A stretch of 64,000 nucleotides of DNA from Azoamicus sp964456515 (GTDB taxonomy: Bacteria > Pseudomonadota > Gammaproteobacteria > UBA6186 > Azoamicaceae). The stretch covers positions 1 through 64,000 of the forward strand of contig CAYVZP010000001.1 of assembly GCA_964456515.1 (NCBI GenBank), given 5' to 3'. The notes under the pieces were generated by a model. It made no database searches. It was not told the DNA's origin and saw only the letters and a list, made by a program, of their open reading frames with translations. Position 1 is the first letter of the stretch. Every line of letters begins with the position of its first letter. The position numbers were made by a program, and so were the translations under genes. Shown piece by piece: positions 37,174-46,147 of the stretch.

Positions 37174-38442
37174 TTAAAATTTAAAATTTTTATGTTTTTT
37201 TAATATATTATCATATTTGCTAGATATTAGTTTGCCTTGAACTTGTGATATAAAATCCATTATGACAACAACAATAATTAATAAAGAAGTACCACCAAAA
37301 TAAAACGGGATATTAGAAAAATATACAAAAAATTCTGGTATCAAAGCAATTACTGATAAATAAAAAGCGCCCAAAAAAGTTAATTTATTAATAATTTTAT
37401 CTATATATGTTGATGTTTGATTGCCAGGTCTAATACCAGATATAAAACCGCCACTTTTTTTTAAATTATCTGCAGTATCTTTAGATTTAAATACTAAATT
37501 TGTATAAAAAAAAGAAAAAAATACAATTGATATACCAAAAAGCACTATATATAACAAACTACCAGGCATTAACATTTTTATAAAAGTTTTTAAAAAAGGA
37601 AAATTGAATGAATTATCTATCCATTGTAATAGTGTTACTGGAAATAAAATAACGCTTGATGCAAAGATTGGTGGAATTACGCCTGACATATTTATTTTAA
37701 ATGGTAAATAACTACTTTGTGCAGCATACATTCGTCTGCCCTGTTGTCTTTTAGGATAATTAACTAAAATTCGTCTTTGTGCTTTTTCAATAAAAACTAT
37801 TAAAAGTATAATAAAAATTAAAACAATAGCAAAGATAATCATGGAAATAATAGCAACCTCACCTTGTCTCATTTTTTCCATGCTTGAAGCAAAACTTCTT
37901 GGAATATTAGATACAATACTAGTAAATATAATTAAAGATACACCATTACCTATTCCTTTTTCATTAATTTGTTCGCCTAACCACATTAGAAATAATGTTC
38001 CTGACACTAATGTTAAAATAACAACTGAATAATGTAATAAATTTAAATTATTATTAAAACTTATATGTAATATGAATTTAGACATTGCGATAGCCTGCAC
38101 AAAAGCTAAAATAACTGTTAAATATCGTGTATAATTAGATATTTTACGTCTGCCAGCCCCACCTTCTTTTTGAATTTTTTTTAATGGTAACCATGTTGAT
38201 GCTAATAATTGAATAACTATTGATGCAGAAATATATGGCATTATACCTAATGAAAATATTGTTACTTTTAATAATGCTCCACCAGAAAATAGGTTAAATA
38301 AACTAAAAATATTTTTACTATCATCAGAAAATGAATCCATTATTTGTTTTGTATCAACTAATGGTACAGGTATATGTGCACCAATTCTATATATTAATAA
38401 AATTAAAACTACAAATAATAAGCGCCGTGTTAAATCATTCAT
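37174..38442 (-). CDS. secY: Preprotein translocase channel SecY
   Basis: Ten membrane helices; IGAHIPVP at TM1, GIMPYISASIVIQLL plug/lateral gate segment, RRILVNYPKRQQGRRM in the cytosolic loop, GIRPGNQTSTYI late. 422 aa (E. coli 443). First gene of the alpha half of the block. Its usual upstream partner rplO is 10.7 kb away, so secY needs its own promoter; a possible one is at about 38478. Confidence 0.98.
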   Translation of the reverse strand: MNDLTRRLLFVVLILLIYRIGAHIPVPLVDTKQIMDSFSDDSKNIFSLFNLFSGGALLKVTIFSLGIMPYISASIVIQLLASTWLPLKKIQKEGGAGRRKISNYTRYLTVILAFVQAIAMSKFILHISFNNNLNLLHYSVVILTLVSGTLFLMWLGEQINEKGIGNGVSLIIFTSIVSNIPRSFASSMEKMRQGEVAIISMIIFAIVLIFIILLIVFIEKAQRRILVNYPKRQQGRRMYAAQSSYLPFKINMSGVIPPIFASSVILFPVTLLQWIDNSFNFPFLKTFIKMLMPGSLLYIVLFGISIVFFSFFYTNLVFKSKDTADNLKKSGGFISGIRPGNQTSTYIDKIINKLTFLGAFYLSVIALIPEFFVYFSNIPFYFGGTSLLIIVVVIMDFISQVQGKLISSKYDNILKKHKNFKF

Positions 38443-38477
38443 AAAAATTATCCAAAATAAATAAAATAAACATTAAT

Positions 38478-38505
38478 ATTATACACTAAGATAAAAAAAA
38501 ACAAT
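38478..38505 (-). promoter_or_regulatory. Putative sigma-70 promoter of secY-rpmJ-alpha operon
   Basis: On the minus strand a perfect TATAAT (plus 38478-38483) lies about 36 bases upstream of secY, with TTGTTT about 15 bases further upstream. Spacing is short and AT bias makes chance likely, but secY no longer follows rplO and needs a promoter here. Confidence 0.35.
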
Positions 38506-38527
38506 ATTGTAAATAAATTTATAATTA

Positions 38528-38556
38528 TTGTAGTAATATCTTTTTGTTTGTATAAT
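38528..38556 (+). promoter_or_regulatory. Putative sigma-70 promoter of the ATP/ADP translocase
   Basis: TTGTAG (38528-38533), 17-base spacer, TATAAT (38551-38556). A transcript would begin near 38563, after the alternative TTG start at 38548, which supports the ATG at 38593 as the real translation start. Confidence 0.45.
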
Positions 38557-38592
38557 TTATTTTTACATTTAAAAAAAATTGGGGCAATTATA

Positions 38593-40143
38593 ATGTCAGA
38601 TGATAAAAAAGAACAAACGTTTGGTCGTTGGAGACAATTATTATGGCCTATACATAATGATGAATTAAAGAAATTTCTACCATTAGGTTTTATAATGTTT
38701 GGTATTTTATTTAATTATACATTACTTAGAGATACAAAAGATGCTTTAGTGGTTAATGCTGCAGGAGCGGGAATTATACCATTTCTTAAATTTTATTGTG
38801 TTACTCCAGCTGCAGTAATATTTGTTATGTTGTACGCTAAATTATGTAATATTTTTGATAAAGAAAAGATATTTTATGTGATAGTTACACCATTTTTAAT
38901 ATTTTTTGCATTTTTTGCATTTGTTATTCAACCAAATTTTGAGATGTTACATCCGTCAAATGAAATAATTAATAATTTAAATAATTCTTATCCGGCATTT
39001 AGTGGTTTCATTAATATTTATGCATTTTGGGCGTATTCTTTATTTTATGTGTTAGCTGAAATATGGGGTAGTGCTATGGTAGCATTAATGTTTTGGCAAT
39101 TTGCTAATGAAATTGTAAGAATAAGTGAATCTAGACGTTTTTATGGTTTGTTTGTGGTTGTAGGAAATGTGTCTTTAATTTTGTCTGGACAGGTTGTTAG
39201 ATTTTGTTCAACAGGTATTACACAATTTTTTCCAGAAGATCCATGGAAATGGTCAGTATACTTTTTAATGTCCACAGTAGTCATTATGGGTATTCTTACA
39301 ATGTATATATATAGATGGATGTATGTAAATGTTTTAGTTGATCCTAAATATTATGATGGTACAAAAAAGGTTACTAAAAAGAAAAAAAGTAAACCTGGGT
39401 TATCTGATAGTTTTAAAATTATTTTCAAATCAAAAGAATTGGGTTTGATAGCAACATTAATTATGGCGTATGGTGTTGCAATAAATTTAGTTGAAGTTCA
39501 ATGGAAAGAACAATTAAAATTTTATTATTCAGGTGATAAAGGTGGTTATAATGCATTTATGGGAAATTATTCTACCTGGTCTGGAATACTTACAATTTTA
39601 TTTAGTTTATTTATTGGATCAAATATTTTAAGGTTATTGAGTTGGTTTAAAGCAGCTGTGATTACACCTTTTGTAATATTAATAGGTGGAGTAATATTCT
39701 TTTGTTTTATTTTAGCAAATGATATAACTTTAATTAAAGGTGTTACAAATAATTTACTTTTATCTTTAGGAACAACTCCTGTGCCTGCTGCCACCTTCTT
39801 AGGCGCTGCAATAGTAATTGTTTCAAAAGTAGTAAAATATTCATTATTTGATCCTACAAAAGAAATGGCTTATATTCCGTTAGATGATGAATTAAAAACA
39901 AAAGGCAAGGCTGCTGTTGATGTTATTGGTGGTAGAGCAGGAAAAGCTGGCGGAGCTTTTGTTCAAAGTACATTATTATCTATAATGGCAACAACAAATG
40001 TTTTATCAATAGCACATATAGCGTTTATTGTTTTTGTTTTTATAACTATTTTATGGATATTTGCTGTAAAAGTTTTAAGCGTTAAAGTTGATGAAAATAC
40101 AAAACGTAAAATGAAAGAATTAGAAGAAAATGAAATAAAATAA
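38593..40143 (+). CDS. tlcA: ATP/ADP translocase, Tlc/NTT family
   Basis: Exchanges ATP for ADP (or other nucleotides) across the inner membrane. Signature NYTLLRDTKDALVV near the N-terminus, FWQFANEIVRISESRRFYGLF, and the C-terminal VKYSLFDPTKEMAYIPLDDELKTKGKAAVDVIGGRAGKAGG are strong NTT family blocks. About 12 membrane helices in 516 aa, normal for the family. ATG 38593 is chosen over an upstream TTG (38548) because of GGGGC before it and a promoter between them. Such carriers occur in Rickettsiales, Chlamydiae, plastids and intracellular gammaproteobacteria. Flanked by secY and tatC; the bc1 genes are 5 kb on. Confidence 0.97.
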   Translation: MSDDKKEQTFGRWRQLLWPIHNDELKKFLPLGFIMFGILFNYTLLRDTKDALVVNAAGAGIIPFLKFYCVTPAAVIFVMLYAKLCNIFDKEKIFYVIVTPFLIFFAFFAFVIQPNFEMLHPSNEIINNLNNSYPAFSGFINIYAFWAYSLFYVLAEIWGSAMVALMFWQFANEIVRISESRRFYGLFVVVGNVSLILSGQVVRFCSTGITQFFPEDPWKWSVYFLMSTVVIMGILTMYIYRWMYVNVLVDPKYYDGTKKVTKKKKSKPGLSDSFKIIFKSKELGLIATLIMAYGVAINLVEVQWKEQLKFYYSGDKGGYNAFMGNYSTWSGILTILFSLFIGSNILRLLSWFKAAVITPFVILIGGVIFFCFILANDITLIKGVTNNLLLSLGTTPVPAATFLGAAIVIVSKVVKYSLFDPTKEMAYIPLDDELKTKGKAAVDVIGGRAGKAGGAFVQSTLLSIMATTNVLSIAHIAFIVFVFITILWIFAVKVLSVKVDENTKRKMKELEENEIK

Positions 40144-40151
40144 AAAAAATT

Positions 40152-40173
40152 AATAGGGCTTTATAGCCCTATT
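40152..40173. terminator. Bidirectional intrinsic terminator between tlcA and tatC
   Basis: Perfect 9-bp stem AATAGGGCT/AGCCCTATT with a 4-base loop, a GC-containing hairpin that stands out here. On the minus strand it is followed by a T-rich run; on the plus strand by TTG then A-rich sequence, so it is stronger for tatC. The tatC stop codon (40169-40171) lies within the stem. Confidence 0.75.
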
Positions 40174-40849
40174 TTGAAAAAAATAATCCGATTTCAAATA
40201 AAAAACAAATAGGAATAGCTAATAAAATTTGAGAAATAACATCAGGTGGCGTTAATATCATTCCTAAAATGAATGATAAAATGATAACATATGAACGTTT
40301 GGATGATAAATATTGTTTAGAAACAATATTAACGCGTATTAAAAAATTAATTAAAATAGGAATTTGAAATGAAAAACCAGCAGCAAGCATTATAGAAAAA
40401 ACAAAATCCATATAATAATTAATACCAATCATTATGGATACACTATTAGGAGAGCATGTCATAAAAAAATTGATAGCAATGGGGCATAAGATATAGAAAG
40501 CAAATATATTGCCTAATAAAAATAGTAAAATGCTAAAAAATAAATATGGTAAAATAGAAGTTTTTTCATGATCATATAATCCTGGTGCAATAAAATTCCA
40601 TATATGAAAAATAAAAAAAGGTATACTACAAATTAAAGTTAAATTGAATGATAATTTTAATGGAATTAAAAAGGTTGATGTTACTTTAATGGCAACAATG
40701 TTGCTATTTATTGGCATTTGAGTTCTGATAGGCATGGAAAACAGGTCATAAATTATATCAGAAAAATAAAATAATACTAAAAATATATTAATAAAAAAAA
40801 ATATACTTAAAAGCATTCGTTTTCTTAATTCTATAAAATGTATATTCAT
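40169..40849 (-). CDS. tatC: Twin-arginine translocase subunit TatC
   Basis: Tat receptor for folded redox proteins. HFIELRKRM start, FIAPGLYDHEK (conserved Glu in the first periplasmic-side segment), six membrane helices ending with TPPDVISQILLAIP. 226 aa, shorter than E. coli (258). TatA/B are not nearby. The Rieske protein at 45559 is a likely substrate. Confidence 0.96.
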   Translation of the reverse strand: MNIHFIELRKRMLLSIFFFINIFLVLFYFSDIIYDLFSMPIRTQMPINSNIVAIKVTSTFLIPLKLSFNLTLICSIPFFIFHIWNFIAPGLYDHEKTSILPYLFFSILLFLLGNIFAFYILCPIAINFFMTCSPNSVSIMIGINYYMDFVFSIMLAAGFSFQIPILINFLIRVNIVSKQYLSSKRSYVIILSFILGMILTPPDVISQILLAIPICFLFEIGLFFSK

Positions 40850-40913
40850 TATTTATCTACTTATATACTTTTTTAAATAAAATGTAATAAAATTTAATAA
40901 ATTAATCAAATTT

Positions 40914-42257
40914 ATGATACATATATATAATACATTAACTCAAAAAAAAGAAATTATAACTAAAAAAACAATAAAAATATATACATGTGGAATAACAGTA
41001 CATGATAATTGTCATATAGGCCATGCTAGATTTTTTGTTGTTTTTGATGTAATAACACGTTATTTAACTTTTAAACAATTTAAAATAATTTTAATAAGAA
41101 ATATAACAGATATAGATGATAAAATAATAAAGAAAGCATTAATTAAAAATATATCAATTAAAAATATAACAACAATTTTTATTAATAAGATGCATTGTAA
41201 TAATAAATTGTTAAAATTAATAGAACCAACATTTGAACCGAAAGCGACAAATTTTATAAGTAATATAATACAATTAATTAATATTTTAAAAAAAAAGCAA
41301 TATGCGTATATTGGTTTAAATAATGATATATATTATAATATTAGAAAGTATAAATCATATGGTGTTTTATCTAAAACAATACAATCGCAGTCTAAAATAA
41401 GCGTTAAAAATTTATTAGGCAAGGAATATGATTTAGATTTTACATTATGGAAAAATGATAAACTTTTTTGGAAATCACCATGGGGAAATGGTAGACCTGG
41501 ATGGCATTCCGAGTGTGCTGCAATGACGTTGTATTATGGTGAAAATATGATAGATATACATGGTGGTGGTAAGGATTTGTTATTTCCACATCATGAAAAT
41601 GAATTAGCACAAATAAATATAGTAAAAAATTTTGATTTTATTAAAATATGGATGCATATAGGTCATTTAAAAATTAATAAACAAAAAATGTCAAAATCAT
41701 TAAATAATTATGTTTTAATAAAAAATTTATTAAAAATATTTAATGAAGAGGAAATTAGATTTTTTTTTTTATTAACACATTATAGAAAATCAATAAGTTA
41801 TTCAATAAATGTTATAGAAAAGACAACCATTTCTTTAAAAAATTTATATAAAAATATTAAAAAAAATAATATGATAGATAAAACAATGTTGGATGAATGT
41901 TATGTATCAGCTTTTTTTTTAGCTTTAAATGATGATTTTAATACACCAAAAGCTGTATCAATTTTATTTGAAATAAATAATAATATTAAACATAATAGTG
42001 ATTTAATGTATAAAGTTAAATTGCAAAACACATTATATTATCTTGGAAATATAATTGGTTTATTTAATTATAATTATATAATTAAAAAAAAAACTAAAAT
42101 AAATAAAAAAAAACTTGATTTATTAATTAATAAAAGAATGTTAGCAAGAAAAAATTATAATTGGGTATTAGCAGATAGTATACGATTATATTTAAATAGT
42201 AAGAATATTATATTAATAGATAATAAAAATAATACACATTATATTTATAAACAATAA
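40914..42257 (+). CDS. cysS: Cysteinyl-tRNA synthetase
   Basis: Class I synthetase. YTCGITVHDNCHIGHARFF (zinc Cys and HIGH), GWHSECAAMT and GGKDLLFPHHENELAQ (further zinc ligands), KMSKSLNNY near 257. 447 aa (E. coli 461). Its tRNA is at 33021. Confidence 0.97.
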   Translation: MIHIYNTLTQKKEIITKKTIKIYTCGITVHDNCHIGHARFFVVFDVITRYLTFKQFKIILIRNITDIDDKIIKKALIKNISIKNITTIFINKMHCNNKLLKLIEPTFEPKATNFISNIIQLINILKKKQYAYIGLNNDIYYNIRKYKSYGVLSKTIQSQSKISVKNLLGKEYDLDFTLWKNDKLFWKSPWGNGRPGWHSECAAMTLYYGENMIDIHGGGKDLLFPHHENELAQINIVKNFDFIKIWMHIGHLKINKQKMSKSLNNYVLIKNLLKIFNEEEIRFFFLLTHYRKSISYSINVIEKTTISLKNLYKNIKKNNMIDKTMLDECYVSAFFLALNDDFNTPKAVSILFEINNNIKHNSDLMYKVKLQNTLYYLGNIIGLFNYNYIIKKKTKINKKKLDLLINKRMLARKNYNWVLADSIRLYLNSKNIILIDNKNNTHYIYKQ

Positions 42258-43436
42258 TTATATATCTTTAAAATAAAAAAATAATTTATTTTTTTTAAAA
42301 AAATACATCATAGATTTAGTTTTATTTTTATTGTGTATATTTTTATTTAAATAATCAAATAAATGTAATATTATATATTTTTTATAAAAAAAGTTAATTT
42401 CATTATTTAATTTTAAATTAATATCATTTAATAAAATTAGATTTATTATTTTTATTTTTTCTTTGTAAATATTAATTTTTTTCAAAAAAAAGATAATTAT
42501 TTTTATTTTAATTTTAAAAAAATTATAATAAAAAATTTTAAAAACAAATAACATTTTTAAAAATTTGAAGTTTTTTTTGGATATAGAAAATTTTGTTTTA
42601 TAATAACATAAAGGCAAAGATGTGTATTTTTTTTTTATTAAATATGAATAAACTAATTTGTTTTTAAAATTATAAAATAAAAGAAATAATTTTATAAAAT
42701 TATTGTTTGAATAATTGTTTATTATAATAGAAATTTTACATAATTTATTCCATAAGTTTAAGTAAGGATTAAAAAAAAAATTTTTTGAAAATATAAATAT
42801 ATTATTTAAATCATAAAAAATAAATATTAATCCATTACATATAAAAAGAAAATTAAAAAAATTAAAAAACATATTATATTTAAATGAATTATAAAATTCT
42901 TTTAATATTCTTTCAAAGACTAAATAATTTAATTCTTTATTTTTAATAATATGTTTTATTAAAAAATATGTGAATGATGAAATTAGGAATCCGTGGTTAT
43001 AATATTTAACAAAAAAGCGTGATAATCTTAAAATACGTAATGGGTCTTCTGAAAACGCGTAGGATATATGTGAGATTTTTTTTATTTTAAAATAATTAAA
43101 ACATAAAAATGATTCATTTAAATATCCATTATTACATAATGTTAAAGAATTAATATTAAGATCTCTGCGAAATAAATCATGTTTTAAATTAATGTTTTTA
43201 GAAAAGTAACATAAAAATCCATGGTATCCATGGCCAGTTTTTTTTTCCTTTCTAGCTAAAGCGTACTCTTCTTTTGTTATAGGATGTAAAAAAACTGGAA
43301 AATCTTTACCAACAAGTTTAAATCCTAGTTTAAACATAAATTTAAAATTAGATTTAATAACAATCCAATCTCTTTCAGTAATGTTCTTGCCTAATAATTT
43401 ATCGCGTATTGACCCACCAACTAAAAAAAACAACAT
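42258..43436 (-). CDS. cca: CCA-adding tRNA nucleotidyltransferase
   Basis: Adds CCA to tRNA 3' ends, needed here because no tRNA gene encodes CCA. LVGGSIRDKLLGK at the start, KEEYALARKEKKTGHGYHGF, DLFRRDLNINSL and SEDPLRILRLSRFFVKY match the E. coli-type (bacterial class II) enzyme. The catalytic DxD is ERD (ITERDWIVI), with Asp replaced by Glu at the first position. The C-terminal half is I/K/F-rich and does not show the HD domain of E. coli Cca. 392 aa. Confidence 0.9.
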   Translation of the reverse strand: MLFFLVGGSIRDKLLGKNITERDWIVIKSNFKFMFKLGFKLVGKDFPVFLHPITKEEYALARKEKKTGHGYHGFLCYFSKNINLKHDLFRRDLNINSLTLCNNGYLNESFLCFNYFKIKKISHISYAFSEDPLRILRLSRFFVKYYNHGFLISSFTYFLIKHIIKNKELNYLVFERILKEFYNSFKYNMFFNFFNFLFICNGLIFIFYDLNNIFIFSKNFFFNPYLNLWNKLCKISIIINNYSNNNFIKLFLLFYNFKNKLVYSYLIKKKYTSLPLCYYKTKFSISKKNFKFLKMLFVFKIFYYNFFKIKIKIIIFFLKKINIYKEKIKIINLILLNDINLKLNNEINFFYKKYIILHLFDYLNKNIHNKNKTKSMMYFFKKNKLFFYFKDI

Positions 43437-43444
43437 ATAATTTA

Positions 43445-44071
43445 TTATATTTTTTTTAAAAAATAAAATTTAGTTTGACCACTTTGTTTTTTTTTTAATA
43501 AAAAAATATCTAAAAAATAATTTTTAAAAAATAAGTGTTTATTAGTTTCAAGGAAAATTAATAAATATTTTTTTAAAAAAAAAATAGCATTTAATTGTAA
43601 TAAAAAATTATATAAGTTATATATATATGGTGGATCTATAATAATTAATGATACATTTAATATATTTAAATTTTTCAACCATATCATGGAGTCAAATAAA
43701 TAAATAAAAAAATTATTATATAAATTTAATTTGATTTTATTTAAATTAATATATTTAAAAAACAATTTATTTTGTTCTAACATGATAATTTTTTTTGCTC
43801 CATTAGAAAAAAGATTAAAACATATAATTCCTGTGCCTGAAAAAAAGTCTATAATATATAATGAGTTTATATAATAAATTATCCATGAATATAAACTTTT
43901 TTTTATTATGTTTTTTGTAGGTCTTAGTTTTAAAGATGTTAAAAAAATTAATTTATTATTTTTTAAACAACCATATTCAATTAAAAAAAAAGTTTTTTTC
44001 AAATTCTCACCATATGTAATTAAAATAAATAATAATATAAATATAGTATCAGAATTTAATATAATAGACAT
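43445..44071 (-). CDS. rsmD: 16S rRNA m2G966 methyltransferase RsmD
   Basis: SLKLRPTKNIIKKSLYSWI, IIDFFSGTGIICFNLFSNGAKKIIMLEQN (SAM-binding) and IIIDPPYIYN (catalytic DPPY) are family blocks. 208 aa. The first ~30 residues are hydrophobic and not family-like, so the true start may be later; no better start is evident. Needs SAM. Confidence 0.9.
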   Translation of the reverse strand: MSIILNSDTIFILLFILITYGENLKKTFFLIEYGCLKNNKLIFLTSLKLRPTKNIIKKSLYSWIIYYINSLYIIDFFSGTGIICFNLFSNGAKKIIMLEQNKLFFKYINLNKIKLNLYNNFFIYLFDSMIWLKNLNILNVSLIIIDPPYIYNLYNFLLQLNAIFFLKKYLLIFLETNKHLFFKNYFLDIFLLKKKQSGQTKFYFLKKI

Positions 44072-44134
44072 TATTAAATAACAATTTATAAAAAATTGAT
44101 ATTAATTTAACAATTAAATATAATTCTTTTAAAA

Positions 44135-44224
44135 GGAGAGATGGCCGAGCGGCTTAAGGCGCTCCCCTGCTAAGGGAGAATGGTTTGTTATAAATCATCG
44201 TGGGTTCGAATCCCACTCTCTCCG
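44135..44224 (+). tRNA. tRNA-Ser(GCU)
   Basis: Acceptor GGAGAGA/TCTCTCC, anticodon GCT in CTGCTAA, long variable arm, T-arm GTGGGTTCGAATCCCAC, discriminator G. Confidence 0.97.
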
Positions 44225-44233
44225 AAAATAATA

Positions 44234-44308
44234 GCGCCCGTAGCTCAATTGGATTAGAGCATCTGGCTACGAACCAGAAGGTCGTAGGTTCGAATCCTTC
44301 CGGGCGTG
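44234..44308 (+). tRNA. tRNA-Arg(ACG)
   Basis: Acceptor GCGCCCG/CGGGCGT, anticodon ACG in CTACGAA; A34 is the TadA target, so it would read CGU, CGC and CGA after deamination. T-arm GTAGGTTCGAATCCTTC. Confidence 0.97.
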
Positions 44309-44313
44309 TAGTG

Positions 44314-44532
44314 TTATTCGTTAGTTCGATATATTATTCTGCCTTTATTTAAATCATATGGTGATATTTCCACTATAACAATATCGCCAGTTAAAATACG
44401 TATATAATTTTTTCGCATTCTACCGGAAATGTGTGCTATTATAATATGATCGTTTTCTAATTTTACTTTAAATGTAGCATTTGGTAAACTTTCTGTTACT
44501 ACTCCTTTCATTTCAATAATTTTTTTTTTCAT
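44314..44532 (-). CDS. infA: Translation initiation factor IF-1
   Basis: 72 aa OB fold: IEMKGVVTESLPNATFKVKLEN, HISGRMRKNYIRILTGDIVIVE and SPYDLNKGRIIYR. All are near-universal IF-1 sequences. Starts divergently from rplM. Confidence 0.98.
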   Translation of the reverse strand: MKKKIIEMKGVVTESLPNATFKVKLENDHIIIAHISGRMRKNYIRILTGDIVIVEISPYDLNKGRIIYRTNE

Positions 44533-44660
44533 AAAAACCCTTTTTTTATAACAGTATAAAATTATAAAAACATAAAATAAAACAATTAGTGTTTGTTTTT
44601 TTTATATTTTTTTATAAAATAGTAAAAATACATTGTAAAATATAAAATATGTAATTAAAT

Positions 44661-45080
44661 ATGAAAAAAAATATAATAAAAGAAAAAAATAATTGGATAA
44701 TATGTGATGCTGAGAATAAAATTCTTGGTAGATTTGCGTCAAAAATAGCATTAAAATTAATGGGAAAAGATAAGGTTAATTATTCACCTAATGTGGTTAA
44801 CGGAAGTCAAATAATTATAATAAATTCTAAAAAAATTAAAATAACAGGTAACAAGCTTAAAAATAAAATATATTATAAACATACTGGTTTTCCAGGTGGT
44901 TTACGCTTTAATAATTTAAGTAATATATTAAACAAAAATCCAAATTTTATACTTAAAAATGCGGTAAAAGGTATGTTGCCTAAAAATAAATTACAAAAAA
45001 TTTTATTAAAAAGGTTAAAAATATATCCAAATGAAAAACATTTGCATATAGCACAACAACCTAAAAATATGGATTTATAA
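44661..45080 (+). CDS. rplM: Ribosomal protein uL13
   Basis: WIICDAENKILGRFASKIALKLMGKDK and KHTGFPGGLRF are family blocks; VKGMLPKNKLQKILLKRLKIYPN near the end. 139 aa. First of rplM-rpsI-petABC-sspA. Confidence 0.98.
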   Translation: MKKNIIKEKNNWIICDAENKILGRFASKIALKLMGKDKVNYSPNVVNGSQIIIINSKKIKITGNKLKNKIYYKHTGFPGGLRFNNLSNILNKNPNFILKNAVKGMLPKNKLQKILLKRLKIYPNEKHLHIAQQPKNMDL

Positions 45081-45082
45081 TA

Positions 45083-45493
45083 ATGAATAAATATATATAT
45101 AGTACAGGTAAAAGAAAAAGTAGTATTGCTAGAATATTTTTAAAAACTGGTACTGGATCTATTATTATAAATAATATGACTGATTATTTTAAAGATTCTA
45201 CTAGATCATTAAAAATTTTACAAAAACCATTAAAGGTTTTAAATATTAATCAAAAAATAGATTTAAAAATTACTGTTAAGGGTGGTGGTTTAACCGGTCA
45301 GGCTGAGGCAATTAGACACGGTATTAGCAAAGCTTTAATTAAATTACATGAGAATTCTACTGATGAATATAAAGAGACATTGCGTAAAACGTTAAAAACG
45401 TTAGGTTTTTTAACACGAGATCCTAGAAAGGTTGAAAGAAAGAAGGTTGGTAGAAGAAAAGCAAGAAAAAAAGAACAATATTCAAAACGTTAA
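45083..45493 (+). CDS. rpsI: Ribosomal protein uS9
   Basis: YSTGKRKSSIARIFLKTGTG, GGGLTGQAEAIRHGISKAL and the C-terminal KKVGRRKARKKEQYSKR that reaches the P-site tRNA. 136 aa. Confidence 0.98.
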   Translation: MNKYIYSTGKRKSSIARIFLKTGTGSIIINNMTDYFKDSTRSLKILQKPLKVLNINQKIDLKITVKGGGLTGQAEAIRHGISKALIKLHENSTDEYKETLRKTLKTLGFLTRDPRKVERKKVGRRKARKKEQYSKR

Positions 45494-45558
45494 TAATATT
45501 GTATTATTATTAAGTTTAAGATATATTATTTAATGTGTTTTTTTTATAAGGTAAGATA

Positions 45559-46134
45559 ATGAATAAAAATAATCCAAATTTAAATAAACGAAAATATCTT
45601 AGTATATTTGCTTCATCAGTTGCAGCAATTGGTGCAGGATTTGCTACAATACCATTTGTTACATCATGGTTGCCTAGCGCAAAAGCCAAAGCGTTAGGCG
45701 CTCCGGTGGATATAGATGTAACAAAAATTGATGATGGTCAAAAAATTACATTAGATTGGCGTGGGCAACCTGTGTTTGTAATTAAACGAAATACAACTGC
45801 TTTGAAAAATTTAGATTTGTTAACAGATAAATTACGTGATCCTGATTCAGTGGAATTGCAACAACCTGTATATGCTACAAATGAACATAGATCAGTAAGA
45901 CCTGAAATATTTGTAGTTATAGGTATATGTACACATTTAGGTTGCGTTCCATTATATAAACCTAAAAAAGGTGCTGTGGATACAAGCTGGATTGGTGGTT
46001 TTTTTTGTCCGTGTCATGGTTCAAAATTTGATTTAGCTGGCAGGGTGTTTAAAGGTGTTCCAGCGCCAACAAATTTAATTATACCCCCGCATAAATATAT
46101 AACTGATAAAATTTTAAGAATTGGTGAAGAATAA
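45559..46134 (+). CDS. petA: Rieske iron-sulfur subunit of cytochrome bc1
   Basis: [2Fe-2S] protein that takes electrons from quinol. Cluster ligands CTHLGC (about 124) and CPCHG (about 150). N-terminal anchor AIGAGFATIPFVTSWL follows a Tat-like signal that reads NKRKYLS, i.e. KR in place of the usual RR. 191 aa. Preceded by a ribosome site AAGGTAAG. Export presumably uses TatC at 40169. Confidence 0.96.
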   Translation: MNKNNPNLNKRKYLSIFASSVAAIGAGFATIPFVTSWLPSAKAKALGAPVDIDVTKIDDGQKITLDWRGQPVFVIKRNTTALKNLDLLTDKLRDPDSVELQQPVYATNEHRSVRPEIFVVIGICTHLGCVPLYKPKKGAVDTSWIGGFFCPCHGSKFDLAGRVFKGVPAPTNLIIPPHKYITDKILRIGEE

Positions 46135-46147
46135 TAAAGGTATTAAT

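Noticed and set aside
38548..38592. N-terminal extension of the ATP/ADP translocase from a TTG start
   Set aside because: A better ATG with GGGGC lies at 38593, and the likely promoter -10 box is inside the extension.
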